A DNA stretch of 60,300 bases. Origin: an uncultured Eubacteriales bacterium (lineage in GTDB: Bacteria; Bacillota; Clostridia; TANB77; CAG-508). The stretch is from contig CASEOS010000008.1 in NCBI GenBank assembly GCA_949289635.1, positions 1 through 60,300 on the forward strand, written 5' to 3'. Below, piece by piece: positions 1 to 9,482 of this stretch. The position numbers and the translations under genes are program-made. Within the stretch, counting starts at the first letter, position 1. Each line of letters opens with the position of its first letter. The notes under the pieces were generated by a model, which was not told the DNA's origin, searched no databases, and saw only the letters and a list, made by a program, of their open reading frames with translations.

Positions 1-100
1 CTCCTTTATATAATTTTTGTTTGGCAACTTAATTATATATGATTTGAATCACTTATTCAATTTTTATTATTTTTGTTTCACATCAATTGTAACACTACAC

Positions 101-446
101 CAAAGGGGACGTGCCATTTTGGCAACCTTTGTTGTTCCATTCAGACCGAATCATCTTAAGGTAGGTGTGATACATGATATTTTTAAGAATTCGAATGCGA
201 CCGGAGTTATTTTAGAAATTCTTAAGCAAAAACTATAAAGGGTCCTGTTTTCGGGTATTGTTATAGTTTTTGCTTTAGAATTTCTTAAATGGGAATCGAA
301 GGGTAGCCGAGAATCTTAAAAATATCATGTATCACACCTACCTTAAGATGACTCAGTCTGGACGATAACCTTTTGTTAATCATCATTTGTAACTTTCTAT
401 CTTAAACAGTAAAAAGTTGCCAAAATGGCACGTCCCCTTTGGCAAC
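101..446. repeat. GGGGACG-hairpin-flanked element with internal giant foldback (type A)
   Basis: Inverted copies of a module (101-126 and 416-446) bracket this stretch. In the 416-446 copy the stem GTTGCCAAA/TTTGGCAAC encloses a loop carrying the complement of GGGGACG; the left copy keeps the core but its outer stem arm is eroded. Inside lies a second inverted repeat of about 49 bp (140-188 versus 314-362) with roughly two mismatches, and further in a shorter pairing around CAAAAACTATA. The whole could fold into one long hairpin. It ends 8 bp from the stop codon of the ABC transporter gene at 455. No plausible protein is encoded. It is probably a non-autonomous mobile or REP-like element, perhaps also acting as a terminator. 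Confidence 0.7.
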
Positions 447-454
447 TTTACCTA

Positions 455-3067
455 TTATTCTGTCCTTAATGCTTCTACTGGATCTCTTTTACTTGCCATT
501 CTTGCTGGAATTAAACCTGCAATAATCGTTAGTATCATGCTAATTAACACAAGAATAATTCCACCTATTACTGGAAGTGAGACAGTAACACTAACACCTG
601 TTATAGCATAAATGATTTTCGTGATTGGTATATTTAATAATATAGTTACACCAATTCCTAGTAATCCAGCAATTAATCCTACAATAAAGGTTTCTGCATT
701 AAATACCCTTGATATATCTTTTTTAGATGCTCCGATTGCTCTTAGAATTCCAATTTCTTTTGTTCTTTCTAATACAGATATATAGGTAATAATGCCTATC
801 ATAATAGATGAAACTACTAATGAAATCGCAACAAATGCAATTAATACATAACTAATGGTATCAATAATTTGGCTAACGGATTTCATCATAATACCGATTA
901 AATCTGTATAATTGATGACATTTTCTTCTTTTCCATCATCTCTTTGTTTTTGATTATAGTTATCAATTTCTTGTGTTATCCTATCTTTTCCGTCAAAGTC
1001 TTTTGGATAAATACTAATTGATGATGGTTTATCAAGATTGACAGCGCCTAATAATTCTAGATTTCCATCATAACTAGCATTCACATTATTGCTATATGTT
1101 TCCATGATTTCAGCTAATTCTTCTGTACTTAACATGGCAAGCCTAGCTCTTTGCTCATCACTTAATTGGCTATAATCAAATGTTTTTGTATCTTTATCTG
1201 GAAATGCTAATCCTGTAAATACATTTATGTCTGGATTATCTTTTTGTTCTTTTACGATTTCTGCTTCATTCGTTTTATTAATAACATATTCTTTTAAGTC
1301 TTTTGTATAGCCAATTCCACCACTCATTCCTGTTGCTACACTTTGTTCATTTTGTTTAATAATTCCTACTACATTTATGTTTTCACAGTTGTTAAGTAAT
1401 TCTTTCATATAGTCTTCATCTTCGCTTTTGTCTATCCATAATCCATTTTCTTTTTTATAATAATCAGAATTTAGTATCAATTTAAAAGATAAATTTAATA
1501 ATTCATCATAAGTATATGATGTTGTTTCTGTTTCTTCTACTGTTTCTCCATTTTGTACTTTATTCCATTTTTCTTCTAATTCCTTTTGGTCTTTTAATCC
1601 TAAGGCATATAAAGTATAGTCACTAATTTCATTATTTTCATTTACGATTAAAACGACTTCATTATAATTTGTAGGCCAGTTTCCTGCTACTAAATCATAT
1701 TGAGAATGTAATAATTCTTCATTATCTAGCATTTCTTCCCAGACATCTGTATTTGACATACTGGTCATACTAGAGCCAAACATAGAATTCATGGTTGAAC
1801 TCTTTTGTGCTTCCATCATATCTTCCATTCCTAATGCATTCATAACTGTACTTGGATTTACTCGAACAACGCCATTAGAAATGTCTTCTTTATATAAGTT
1901 AATGTTTAAATGATAATTATATTTGATAGCACTTGCATTATCTTTTATGGTGCTATTTTCATTTTCAATATAGTTTTTTAAAGCTTCTAAATTATTGTTT
2001 GAAACTTTACTTGATAAAGTAGATATCATATCATTCATAATATCTCTAGAATAGATTTTTCCATCTTCATGTGCTTCTGTATTTTCTTCTGTTTCTCCCA
2101 TTAATCCTTCCATCATACTAGAGATGTCTACTGTTGATTCATCAATCGTCACTGGATAAGAAGATAATGTGTCTTCTTCTACTCGGTTGATATAACTTTG
2201 TACACCATTTGAAATTGATAAAATTAAGGCGATACCAATAATTCCTATACTTCCTGCAAATGCTGTTAACAATGTTCTTCCCTTTTTGGTCATCAAATTA
2301 TTTAGGCTAAGTCTTAAGGCTGTAAAAAATTTCATGGCAGTTCTGCCATCTTTTGCTTTTGCATCTTTTTCCTTTTCTCTATCTTCCTCTGTGAATGGTT
2401 TTGAATCATCTGTGATGACACCATCCAAAATCTTTACAATTCTAGTAGAATATTTTTCTGCCAATTCAGGGTTATGAGTAACCATAACAATTAATTTGTC
2501 TTTTGAAATTTCTTTTAAAATCTCCATTATTTGGACACTAGTTTTTGTGTCTAATGCGCCTGTTGGTTCATCTGCTAAAATGATATCTGGATTATTTACC
2601 AAAGCCCTTGCGATGGCAACTCTTTGCATTTGTCCACCTGATAATTGATTCGGCTTTTTATGGATTTGTTCTTTTAATCCAACATCTTCTAATGCTTTGA
2701 TTGCTCTTTCTTTTCTTTCTTCTCTAGAGACTCCTGATATGGTAAGTGCTAATTCAACATTAGAAAGCACGGTTTGATGTGGGATTAGATTATAGTTTTG
2801 AAAGACAAATCCCACAGAATAATTTCTGTAAGCATCCCAATCTTTATCTTTAAACTTTTTTGTTGATTTTCCATTAATTACTAAATCTCCTGTTGTGTAT
2901 CTATCTAGTCCACCAATAATATTTAACAAGGTTGTCTTTCCACATCCGCTTTGCCCTAAAATAGATACAAATTCACTTTTTCGAAATTCAATACGAATTC
3001 CTTTTAATGCTTGAACCGTTGAATCTCCTGAAATATAATCTTTTGTAATATTTTTTAATTCTAACAT
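455..3067 (-). CDS. MacB-type ABC exporter, fused ATPase and FtsX-like permease
   Basis: An 870-residue protein with an N-terminal ABC ATPase and a C-terminal permease. The ATPase shows Walker A GQSGCGKTT at residues 38-46, a signature LSGGQMQRVAIARAL, a Walker B ending ILADEP and an H-loop VTHNPE. One membrane helix follows near residue 260, then a long extracytoplasmic region (about 290-730), then three C-terminal helices with the FtsX-family motif TKEIGILRAIGASKKDI. This is the MacB/YknYZ layout, in which a dimer uses ATP to drive mechanotransmission across the membrane, typically for peptides, antibiotics or lipoproteins; the substrate is not apparent. The ATG start follows a GGAGATAAAGT ribosome binding site. 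No membrane-fusion partner is adjacent. Confidence 0.9.
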   Translation of the reverse strand: MLELKNITKDYISGDSTVQALKGIRIEFRKSEFVSILGQSGCGKTTLLNIIGGLDRYTTGDLVINGKSTKKFKDKDWDAYRNYSVGFVFQNYNLIPHQTVLSNVELALTISGVSREERKERAIKALEDVGLKEQIHKKPNQLSGGQMQRVAIARALVNNPDIILADEPTGALDTKTSVQIMEILKEISKDKLIVMVTHNPELAEKYSTRIVKILDGVITDDSKPFTEEDREKEKDAKAKDGRTAMKFFTALRLSLNNLMTKKGRTLLTAFAGSIGIIGIALILSISNGVQSYINRVEEDTLSSYPVTIDESTVDISSMMEGLMGETEENTEAHEDGKIYSRDIMNDMISTLSSKVSNNNLEALKNYIENENSTIKDNASAIKYNYHLNINLYKEDISNGVVRVNPSTVMNALGMEDMMEAQKSSTMNSMFGSSMTSMSNTDVWEEMLDNEELLHSQYDLVAGNWPTNYNEVVLIVNENNEISDYTLYALGLKDQKELEEKWNKVQNGETVEETETTSYTYDELLNLSFKLILNSDYYKKENGLWIDKSEDEDYMKELLNNCENINVVGIIKQNEQSVATGMSGGIGYTKDLKEYVINKTNEAEIVKEQKDNPDINVFTGLAFPDKDTKTFDYSQLSDEQRARLAMLSTEELAEIMETYSNNVNASYDGNLELLGAVNLDKPSSISIYPKDFDGKDRITQEIDNYNQKQRDDGKEENVINYTDLIGIMMKSVSQIIDTISYVLIAFVAISLVVSSIMIGIITYISVLERTKEIGILRAIGASKKDISRVFNAETFIVGLIAGLLGIGVTILLNIPITKIIYAITGVSVTVSLPVIGGIILVLISMILTIIAGLIPARMASKRDPVEALRTE

Positions 3068-3252
3068 ACTTTATCTCCTCATATTAAATTAATTTTAAAA
3101 TCGTATTTTTAATAAGACTTGGATTTTATATAATCCTACTACAAATTTAATTTTTAATTGCCTAAAAGCAAGTAATTTATCTAAAAATTTCTCTTCTTAA
3201 AACTTTCTCTATTTTTCTAATCCAAACCAATTCTCAAAAGTCCAAAAATGAC

Positions 3253-3285
3253 AACTAGTCATGTATAGTTTTAACATGACTAGTT
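3253..3285. promoter_or_regulatory. 12-bp-arm palindrome between the ABC exporter and the LiaF-like operon
   Basis: AACTAGTCATGT and ACATGACTAGTT form perfect 12-bp arms around a 9-bp spacer. It lies upstream of the ABC exporter and downstream of the small membrane protein gene, both on the minus strand. There is only a short, delayed T stretch on the minus strand, so it could be a weak terminator for the upstream pair or an operator for the exporter. Confidence 0.45.
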
Positions 3286-3323
3286 AATATATTCAATATT
3301 TTTCACATAAAATTTACAAACCA

Positions 3324-3509
3324 TTAAATATTTATATTGTTCTCTGTATAGTAATATTCCCCATCATCTCTTATTAAAGCTTTAAATTCATCTTTAGAGC
3401 TTTCTACAAATTCTCTAGCAATCCCTAAAAATACTAATACAATTGTTATAGAAAGATAAATTCCAAATGCAATGGCAGCATATTTAATAAATTTTTGAAA
3501 TCCTGTCAT
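3324..3509 (-). CDS. Small single-pass membrane protein, LiaF-partner
   Basis: A 61-residue protein with one hydrophobic segment at about residues 8-30 followed by a charged tail ending in DDGEYYYTENNINI. I do not recognise a family. Its ATG overlaps the stop of the LiaF-like gene in an ATGA arrangement, so the two are translationally coupled and probably act together at the membrane. A role in envelope-stress sensing is inferred only from the partner. Confidence 0.6.
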   Translation of the reverse strand: MTGFQKFIKYAAIAFGIYLSITIVLVFLGIAREFVESSKDEFKALIRDDGEYYYTENNINI

Positions 3510-4189
3510 TTAATATCGACACCTCCAAACATACAAAAACTATCTATATATATGGTTGGTAATTTTTCATCATATTTTTTACCAGTTTTGTTTGAAGTCG
3601 CTCCAAAAATTGGTATTGATTTCACTTTCACATTTACATTTTCTGGAGCTAATATTTCAATCCCACCAAATACGGCACATGTTTTTACTAATTTATCTTC
3701 ATTGATAATAGCCTTTCTTAGGTCTAAATCCACACTTCCAAATATGGCATTTATATTGGCACCATTGAATTCTTGGTTATTGAAATCTGCTCTAATTTCA
3801 CCGAAAGTGGCAGCATATTCTTCTAAGTTTTTTCCTTTTTCTTTTAATTCCTTATTTTTCTTTTCCATTTTTCTATCAATTTTATCTTTGAATATAAGAT
3901 TAATTCCAATAATTATTAATAATACAGGAATTGTCAATTTCCAAATCAAATCAAAATCTAAGATATCTCTACAAGCTAATAATAATAAAATACCAATAAT
4001 TAACCATACTGCACTCCAAAATTTGTTTTCTCTTGCAATCAATTCTATTGCACTTGGGATGATAATAAGTAATGTCCACCATCCCTCAAAAAAGATATTG
4101 ATGTTTGTAATTTCTAAAGCATTTAAAGTAAGAATCACACCAATTACTACTAATACAATTCCCCATAAAGTGTTTGCTAATTTTCTCAT
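3506..4189 (-). CDS. LiaF-like membrane protein
   Basis: About 227 residues from the ATG at 4189, which follows a strong AAGGAGGTAGTT site; a start further upstream would overlap the neighbour without a ribosome binding site. The N-terminal half has four short hydrophobic segments, the first beginning LANTLWGIVLVVIGVIL, as in LiaI/LiaF-type proteins. After a basic stretch comes a beta-rich soluble domain (FGEIRADFN, INAIFGSVDLDL, CAVFGGIEILAPENVNVKVKSIP) typical of the LiaF 'cell wall-active antibiotics response' domain. LiaF in Bacillus restrains the LiaRS two-component system, but no liaRS genes are in the window, so the partner here is unknown. Confidence 0.75.
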   Translation of the reverse strand: MRKLANTLWGIVLVVIGVILTLNALEITNINIFFEGWWTLLIIIPSAIELIARENKFWSAVWLIIGILLLLACRDILDFDLIWKLTIPVLLIIIGINLIFKDKIDRKMEKKNKELKEKGKNLEEYAATFGEIRADFNNQEFNGANINAIFGSVDLDLRKAIINEDKLVKTCAVFGGIEILAPENVNVKVKSIPIFGATSNKTGKKYDEKLPTIYIDSFCMFGGVDIK

Positions 4190-4202
4190 AACTACCTCCT
4201 TA

Positions 4203-5366
4203 TTATATATATGAATTTTCGATTTTAGGTACTGCATAATATTTATTATTTACACTATGTATTTTTTGTTGAACCATACTTTTTAATTCCTCATGACTCA
4301 TTTTATTTTCTGGAGAAACAACCAAATCAAATATTAAGTTGATTCTATCTCCACCATCTGTCATTCTAAAATCATGAATTGAAAATTCGGAATTGATTTT
4401 TTTTACAATCTCTTCTGTTTTCTTTCTCATTTCATTAATTTCTTCATCATCTGTTACAATAGGATCCATATGAATGGTTGTAATACAATTAAATTCATCA
4501 TAAATATCTTGTTCCATTTGGTCTATCACATCATGAGCTTTGCAAATATCACAGTTTGCAGGAACCTCTGCATGGAATGATACAATCTTTCTTCCTGGTC
4601 CATAATCATGTACCATGATATCATGAATACCAGATATCATTTCATATTTTTTAGTAAATTCCTCTAATTTTTCTACAAACTCTATATCTGGTTTCATTCC
4701 TAGTAGTAAATCTATGGTTTCTTTTAAAGCTTTAAATCCTGTAAATAATATGAATATAGCAACTAAAATACTAGCATACCCATCAATAGATACTCCAAAT
4801 ATTTTAGCAACAATCGCAGATAATAATACAACAAATGTTGATATGGAATCTGAAATACTGTCATAAGCATTTCCTTTGATTGCTGTAGAATCTATTGTTT
4901 TTGCAATTTTCTTGTAAAAAATGAATAGCCATAATTTTGTTAAAACAGCAATTACCAAAATGACAATGGTAACTGTACTAATGTCTGGTAATGTTGGATG
5001 GATAATTTTGTCGAAAGAGCTTTTGAATAATTCAACACCTACTAATACAATTAAGATATCTACAATAAATGCTGTAATATACTCCATCCTACCATGTCCC
5101 CATGGATGGTCTTTATCTATCTTTTTCTGTGAAACCTTAAAACCAATCATGGTAACAATAGATGAACCTGCATCTGTCACATTGTTTAATGCATCTGAAA
5201 TAATAGAAATGGAATTGGCAAATATACCAATAATTAATTTTACTGCTGATAATAAAATATTCACTACAATTCCTGTTATACTAGAAAGCATTCCATATTT
5301 GGCTCTTGTTTCTGGCTTTTCTACATTTTTATCTTTTATAAATAATTTTATTAATAAGTTTGTCAT
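4203..5366 (-). CDS. Cation diffusion facilitator (CDF) family transporter
   Basis: A 387-residue membrane protein of the CDF family, exporting divalent metals such as Zn, Fe, Mn or Co by proton antiport. Visible features are the first metal-site region SDALNNVTDAGSSIV, the conserved HPWGHGRME, several hydrophobic helices, and a second site region near NAYDSISDSISTFVV. After helix six comes a cytoplasmic domain with HDIMVHDYGPGRKIVSFHAEVP and an acidic extension to residue 387, longer than simple FieF proteins. The metal cannot be assigned from sequence. The gene precedes the LiaF-like pair on the same strand with a short gap and may be cotranscribed. Confidence 0.88.
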   Translation of the reverse strand: MTNLLIKLFIKDKNVEKPETRAKYGMLSSITGIVVNILLSAVKLIIGIFANSISIISDALNNVTDAGSSIVTMIGFKVSQKKIDKDHPWGHGRMEYITAFIVDILIVLVGVELFKSSFDKIIHPTLPDISTVTIVILVIAVLTKLWLFIFYKKIAKTIDSTAIKGNAYDSISDSISTFVVLLSAIVAKIFGVSIDGYASILVAIFILFTGFKALKETIDLLLGMKPDIEFVEKLEEFTKKYEMISGIHDIMVHDYGPGRKIVSFHAEVPANCDICKAHDVIDQMEQDIYDEFNCITTIHMDPIVTDDEEINEMRKKTEEIVKKINSEFSIHDFRMTDGGDRINLIFDLVVSPENKMSHEELKSMVQQKIHSVNNKYYAVPKIENSYI

Positions 5367-5442
5367 ATTTTTCCCTTCTTTTTATTGATATTAAACTATA
5401 TTGTTATATCACATTTTATGATATAACACAATCTTTTATTGA

Positions 5443-6426
5443 TTAATTTTTGTCCATTTGGACCTGGTCCGTTTTGACCCAATCTCCACATTTTTTCTTT
5501 TTTACCATTTTAAATAATTCTTTGTCCTTTTTTGTTATAATCATATCTTCTATCTTACCGTTATGACATACCTTTAATGTAATTTTTCCTTTTTCAATCA
5601 TAGGATGTCTTAGAATTCTGATTCCTGAATTATCACATTTTTCTTTAGATATCGCTATATATGAAAATTTTTCATCTTCATATGGCAAATCTGCATTTTT
5701 TAATAGTTTATGTACTTTTGTTCTTTCCATTCGGACAATGGAATGACACCAATCCTCTTCCGGCAATGGACATATACCTTGAAAAGTACATGGTGCAATT
5801 ATATGAAGACCATTTTCAATCGCTATTTTTTGTACTTCCTTAATATTTCTAAATCCTTCTGGCGTTCCTGGTTCTATGATTAGAATAATATGATTTGAAC
5901 TGTTTATTAGTTTATTTATGACATCTTTTCTGTTTTCTGGTTTGATTTCATTTAACATATAACTTGTAACTACCAAATCTGCTTTAGCATTTAAATCATC
6001 TTTTACAATATCCATATAGTCCCACGAAATATCTTTTAATTTAGGATTTTGGCTCATAAAAGATTTTCCTAATTCTAGCATAACGGGTTCTCTTTCAAAA
6101 CATTGAATGTTTTTTGTATCCAACAATTCACTAATTGCCCAAGTCACTGCTCCTGTTCCTGCTCCTATATCCAATACAGATTGTATATTACCATCTATTC
6201 TTTCTAATGTATATTTTAAGGCTGTATAGACTGCTCCATAGGTTGCTGGCATTCTCATAATAGAATAAGCTAATGCTTCTATCTCTGTATTTAATAATGT
6301 ATTTCCTGTTCTTTCTTGATACATATATTTTTCACTTAACTTATTCGCATATGGTTTTAATTCTGTTAGTTTTACATGATTTAATTTTTCTTCAATCGCA
6401 TTTTCTAATATATCTGGTATTTTCAT
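5443..6426 (-). CDS. Rsm22-like SAM-dependent methyltransferase
   Basis: A 327-residue class I methyltransferase of the Rsm22 family, which acts around the ribosomal small subunit in mitochondria and bacteria. The SAM-binding motif DIGAGTGAVTW follows an N-terminal helical region with the family-typical MRMPATYGAVYTAL. The C-terminal half has the family cysteine signature APCTFQGICPLPEEDWCHS, probably ligands for an iron-sulfur cluster, then YEDEKFSYIAISK. The exact substrate in bacteria is unsettled. The ATG at 6426 is preceded by AATAGGAGT. Confidence 0.82.
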   Translation of the reverse strand: MKIPDILENAIEEKLNHVKLTELKPYANKLSEKYMYQERTGNTLLNTEIEALAYSIMRMPATYGAVYTALKYTLERIDGNIQSVLDIGAGTGAVTWAISELLDTKNIQCFEREPVMLELGKSFMSQNPKLKDISWDYMDIVKDDLNAKADLVVTSYMLNEIKPENRKDVINKLINSSNHIILIIEPGTPEGFRNIKEVQKIAIENGLHIIAPCTFQGICPLPEEDWCHSIVRMERTKVHKLLKNADLPYEDEKFSYIAISKEKCDNSGIRILRHPMIEKGKITLKVCHNGKIEDMIITKKDKELFKMVKKKKCGDWVKTDQVQMDKN

Positions 6427-6487
6427 ATTAACTCCTATTATTTTTTAATAGCCAAATTATATCATATTTTATTTTCATACTCAAATG

Positions 6488-6517
6488 AAAAATAACATAG
6501 ATATCTATGTTATTTTT
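6488..6517. terminator. Perfect 30-bp palindrome, probable terminator
   Basis: AAAAATAACATAGAT followed by its exact complement makes a 15-bp-arm palindrome with A and T tracts at both ends. It overlaps the stop codon of the NUDIX gene. The symmetry and flanking T run fit a Rho-independent terminator for that minus-strand gene. Confidence 0.65.
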
Positions 6518-7010
6518 AAAATGCTCTAATAATATCTTTCACAAATTCCCAACGATTTTTGATAAATTGACCATTTTGATAGATTTCTTCTATTTCTTCA
6601 AAAGTTGCCCATTTTACCTCAGAAACTTCATCTTCTTTCATTGTCACTTTATTTAAATCTATATCTTGCTTTAAAAAATAGGTATCTATCCAAACATTTC
6701 CTGTTTTAAAATGTGCTAGCATTTTTGCATCTTTTATATTTAATTGCACTCCTAATTCTTCAATTGTTTCTCTTTCAATCGTTTCTATACTTGTTTCACC
6801 TTTTATAACAGAGCCTCCTGTCATTGCCCATACATTAGGAGATAACCTTTTTTGCGGAGAACGTTTTTGAATCAGAATCTTATTTTCAGAATTTTTTATC
6901 CAGACATCTGCTCCTAAATGATAAAATCCTTCTGGTACGTTTTCTTCTCCTTTTACCATAGTTCTTCCTGTTTGGTTTCCTTCACTATCTAATATATCCC
7001 ATATTTCCAT
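6516..7010 (-). CDS. NUDIX hydrolase, isopentenyl-diphosphate-isomerase-like subgroup
   Basis: A 164-residue NUDIX protein with a complete Nudix box (G-x5-E-x7-RETIEELGV) within GGSVIKGETSIETIERE. The N-terminus MEIWDILDSEGN and the LIQKRS segment match the NUDIX group that also contains type I IPP isomerases and YfcD-like hydrolases. Family knowledge says such proteins hydrolyse nucleoside diphosphate-linked substrates with Mg; the substrate here is unknown. It belongs to a tight minus-strand run of small metabolic enzymes. Confidence 0.85.
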   Translation of the reverse strand: MEIWDILDSEGNQTGRTMVKGEENVPEGFYHLGADVWIKNSENKILIQKRSPQKRLSPNVWAMTGGSVIKGETSIETIERETIEELGVQLNIKDAKMLAHFKTGNVWIDTYFLKQDIDLNKVTMKEDEVSEVKWATFEEIEEIYQNGQFIKNRWEFVKDIIRAF

Positions 7011-7033
7011 GTTTTTCTCCTCTTAGTTACTTC

Positions 7034-7585
7034 TTATAAATATGGTACAATATCTTCAAACATATCATATCCACTTTCACTATTGATATGTCCTGCGTTT
7101 GGTACCAAAATTTTCTCTGTTCCTACTTTATTTGCAAAATCTAATTCTACTTCATATTTCACATAAGGATCATTGTTAGAATAGAAACAAATAATATCTT
7201 TTGCATAATTCTTTACATTTTCTATTCCATCTGTATACATGCTTTCATTTACAGCATCATATTCTTCATCAATTCCCAAATAGTTGTTAAATCCACAAAC
7301 AAAAATACATTTTTTTACTTCTAGTTTATTTTCAATCAAAAATTTAGATATAAAAGCTGGTGCAATGCTATGTCCTATGATTGTTGTGTTTTCATTGATA
7401 AGTCCTAAGTCTACATAGTATTTCAATAATTTACTCCAATTTTCATAATTTTGAAATCCAACACCTATTGGAAAATCTGGCACATATACTTGTTTTCCTT
7501 CTCCTTCAATAAAATCATGTAACCATCCTATCCAATTTGAATATGGACTACTAAATGATCCATGTATGATAAAATAATTATCCAT
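7034..7585 (-). CDS. RBBP9/YdeN-family alpha/beta hydrolase
   Basis: A 183-residue serine hydrolase of the RBBP9/YdeN type. The nucleophile elbow is GHSIAPAF, the acid is in SNNDPYVKYE and the catalytic histidine is in NAGHINSESG, so the triad appears intact. The N-terminus FIIHGSFSSPYSNWIGWL is the usual oxyanion-hole region. The physiological substrate is unknown. A truncated paralogue with very similar sequence lies at 31280-31566. Confidence 0.85.
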   Translation of the reverse strand: MDNYFIIHGSFSSPYSNWIGWLHDFIEGEGKQVYVPDFPIGVGFQNYENWSKLLKYYVDLGLINENTTIIGHSIAPAFISKFLIENKLEVKKCIFVCGFNNYLGIDEEYDAVNESMYTDGIENVKNYAKDIICFYSNNDPYVKYEVELDFANKVGTEKILVPNAGHINSESGYDMFEDIVPYL

Positions 7586-7628
7586 ATATATTCCTCCTCC
7601 TTTATAATAATTTTTATTTTTACTTTTA

Positions 7629-7943
7629 CTATTTCATTTCATTTTCTAGCCATTTTAGAAATTTGTCATTTCCTTCATCTATGTCATAAGAAATAATCTC
7701 ACAAGTTTCATAATCATGTATGCCTAATATCTCTTTTTCCACTTCTTTAAATAAATCTTTTTTTGTTTTCATTTGTATCAAGAATTCTGGTTCTTTTACA
7801 ATTTCGTCTTTCCACCAATAACTACTTTCCACTTTGCTCATTTGACAACAACTAACTAATCTCTTTTTTAAAAGTGTATCAATTATCTTATTGGCAATTT
7901 CTAATTTATCACAAGTTGTAGTAACTATACAATACTTTTTCAT
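7629..7943 (-). CDS. cutA: Divalent-ion tolerance protein CutA
   Basis: A 104-residue CutA1 protein, the usual length. Family hallmarks are ANKIIDTLLKKRLVSCCQ near the N-terminus, the SSYWWKDEIV segment and the C-terminal KWLENEM. CutA forms a very stable trimer resembling PII proteins; its link to copper tolerance is established in E. coli genetics but its molecular role is unclear. The gene is 10 bp from the HAD phosphatase gene and probably in the same transcript. Confidence 0.92.
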   Translation of the reverse strand: MKKYCIVTTTCDKLEIANKIIDTLLKKRLVSCCQMSKVESSYWWKDEIVKEPEFLIQMKTKKDLFKEVEKEILGIHDYETCEIISYDIDEGNDKFLKWLENEMK

Positions 7944-7953
7944 AACTTCTTCC

Positions 7954-8679
7954 TTATTCTCCTAATTCCTTTTTTATCTCTTTTAACATTTCCTCAAAAT
8001 CTTTAAATTGATATTGAGACAATTGATTGATTTTTTCTCTGTTACTATCAGAATATTGGTCATATATCACAGCAACTTCTATATTAGCATTATTTGCTGC
8101 CTCTACACCTACCAAAGCATCTTCTACAATCAAACATTCTTCTGGTTTGACATGTAATTTTTCCATAATTTTATCATGTACTTCTGGATTTGGCTTAATG
8201 GCTTTTACATCATTTTTGGCATAGATAACTGAAAAATAATCTTCTAATTTTGCTTTTTTCATAATATTTTTATTTTCTTTTTTATAATGTTCCATTGCAA
8301 ATTCATTGGTTGAACTTGCTACTGCTAATATATATCCCTTTTCTTTCAAGTATTTTATTACTTTATCCGCATTTGGTTTATAATCTATCACTTCTTTTAA
8401 ATACCTATCTGCAATTTCATATCGTATTTTCTTGATTTCCTCTTTTGACATAGTCGCATGATATTTTTCTTTTAAAAAACCACAATATTCTAAATATGGG
8501 TCTTGTTCTTGTTTATATTCTTTTAATTTATCATCTCTTTGCTTAGCAATATCTACATTATCAATTGTTCCATCTCCAATTGTTTTGATAAGTTCTTCAT
8601 CTATAGCATTCCATATACCGATAGAATCTATTAATGTTCCATCCATATCAAAAATAATAACTTTCTTATTTTTTAACAT
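7954..8679 (-). CDS. HAD-superfamily phosphatase, beta-phosphoglucomutase-like
   Basis: About 241 residues from the ATG at 8679, chosen because GAGGAGTAGAAAG lies just upstream; this site overlaps the stop of the preceding HD-domain gene, so translation is coupled. HAD motif I is IIFDMDGTLIDS, motif II lies in ILAVASSTNEFA, motif III is a Lys in AIKPNPE, and motif IV is IVEDALVGVEAA. The helical cap and the KPNPEV segment place it with the beta-phosphoglucomutase/sugar-phosphatase group. Substrate unknown. Confidence 0.85.
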   Translation of the reverse strand: MLKNKKVIIFDMDGTLIDSIGIWNAIDEELIKTIGDGTIDNVDIAKQRDDKLKEYKQEQDPYLEYCGFLKEKYHATMSKEEIKKIRYEIADRYLKEVIDYKPNADKVIKYLKEKGYILAVASSTNEFAMEHYKKENKNIMKKAKLEDYFSVIYAKNDVKAIKPNPEVHDKIMEKLHVKPEECLIVEDALVGVEAANNANIEVAVIYDQYSDSNREKINQLSQYQFKDFEEMLKEIKKELGE

Positions 8680-8683
8680 CTTT

Positions 8684-9337
8684 CTACTCCTCGTATAATA
8701 AAGTATTGTTTTTAATGTAATCTGCAATTTCTTCAAAAACTTTATCTTGATGTAATATTTCATTTTTATGATTTTCTACAAAAAAGTCTGATATTGTTTT
8801 AGAACCATTTTCTATCAATTTTTGTATTCTTTCATCTTCTAAAATTGATTTGTTTTCATCTTTATTTGCATCTAGAGAATGTTCTTCACAATATAGCTTA
8901 CATTGTATATCTGATTCTAACTTGTCACACATTTTTGCAAAAATAGATTCCTTTGTTTTCATATTCTCAAATTCTTCTATCAGTTTGATTAATTCTTCTT
9001 TTTTTGTTAAATCTTTTAATACATCCTCTACTGCAACTTTTCCTATTTTTCTTTTTTCTTCATTTGTAATCTTATCAAATGGTGTAAAGTCCTTTATCTC
9101 TATTTCTTCTAATTCATGAATGACAAGCATTTTAATGACTTTCATTAAATCTATGTTAAAATCATATTCTGAATCAATGGCAATTGCTAGCATACATGTC
9201 CCATAAATATGCTCTGCTATACTCTCTACTCTTTTTCTTTCAATATGCCATATTTTCCAACCTCTTCTTATTTTATCTTTTAATGTTGATGCTAAAACAT
9301 AAAAATGGATGATATTTTGTATTTTTTCTGTATTCAT
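8684..9337 (-). CDS. HD-domain hydrolase, YfbR-like
   Basis: A 217-residue protein of the HD superfamily. The first histidine is in VESIAEHIYG and the HD dyad appears as HE in LVIHELEEIEI; the later region is charged and helical. This pattern resembles COG1896 5'-deoxynucleotidase-like proteins, which remove phosphate from deoxynucleoside monophosphates, but divergence is high and the HD-to-HE change leaves the activity uncertain. Its stop codon forms part of the ribosome binding site of the HAD gene. Confidence 0.7.
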   Translation of the reverse strand: MNTEKIQNIIHFYVLASTLKDKIRRGWKIWHIERKRVESIAEHIYGTCMLAIAIDSEYDFNIDLMKVIKMLVIHELEEIEIKDFTPFDKITNEEKRKIGKVAVEDVLKDLTKKEELIKLIEEFENMKTKESIFAKMCDKLESDIQCKLYCEEHSLDANKDENKSILEDERIQKLIENGSKTISDFFVENHKNEILHQDKVFEEIADYIKNNTLLYEE

Positions 9338-9482
9338 TTTCTTTTCCTCTCTTTAGGCATATTCTATCATATTTATATTTGTTTATCAATAATTTCTTAT
9401 GCTTTCTAAAACATAGAAGTATTTATTTTTTCCCTAAAATATGGTATAATAAATATTGACTAAATAAAGGAGGTACATATAA

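Noticed and set aside
17..238. Plus-strand ORF in the first element
   Set aside because: It reads through the inverted repeats, has no ribosome binding site and no protein-like composition.
417..611. An ORF starting inside the type A repeat (MPKWHVPFGN), also seen in front of purC at 41959
   Set aside because: The identical peptide arises because the same hairpin is read in frame at both places. There is no ribosome site, and the real purC start at 42019 has one.
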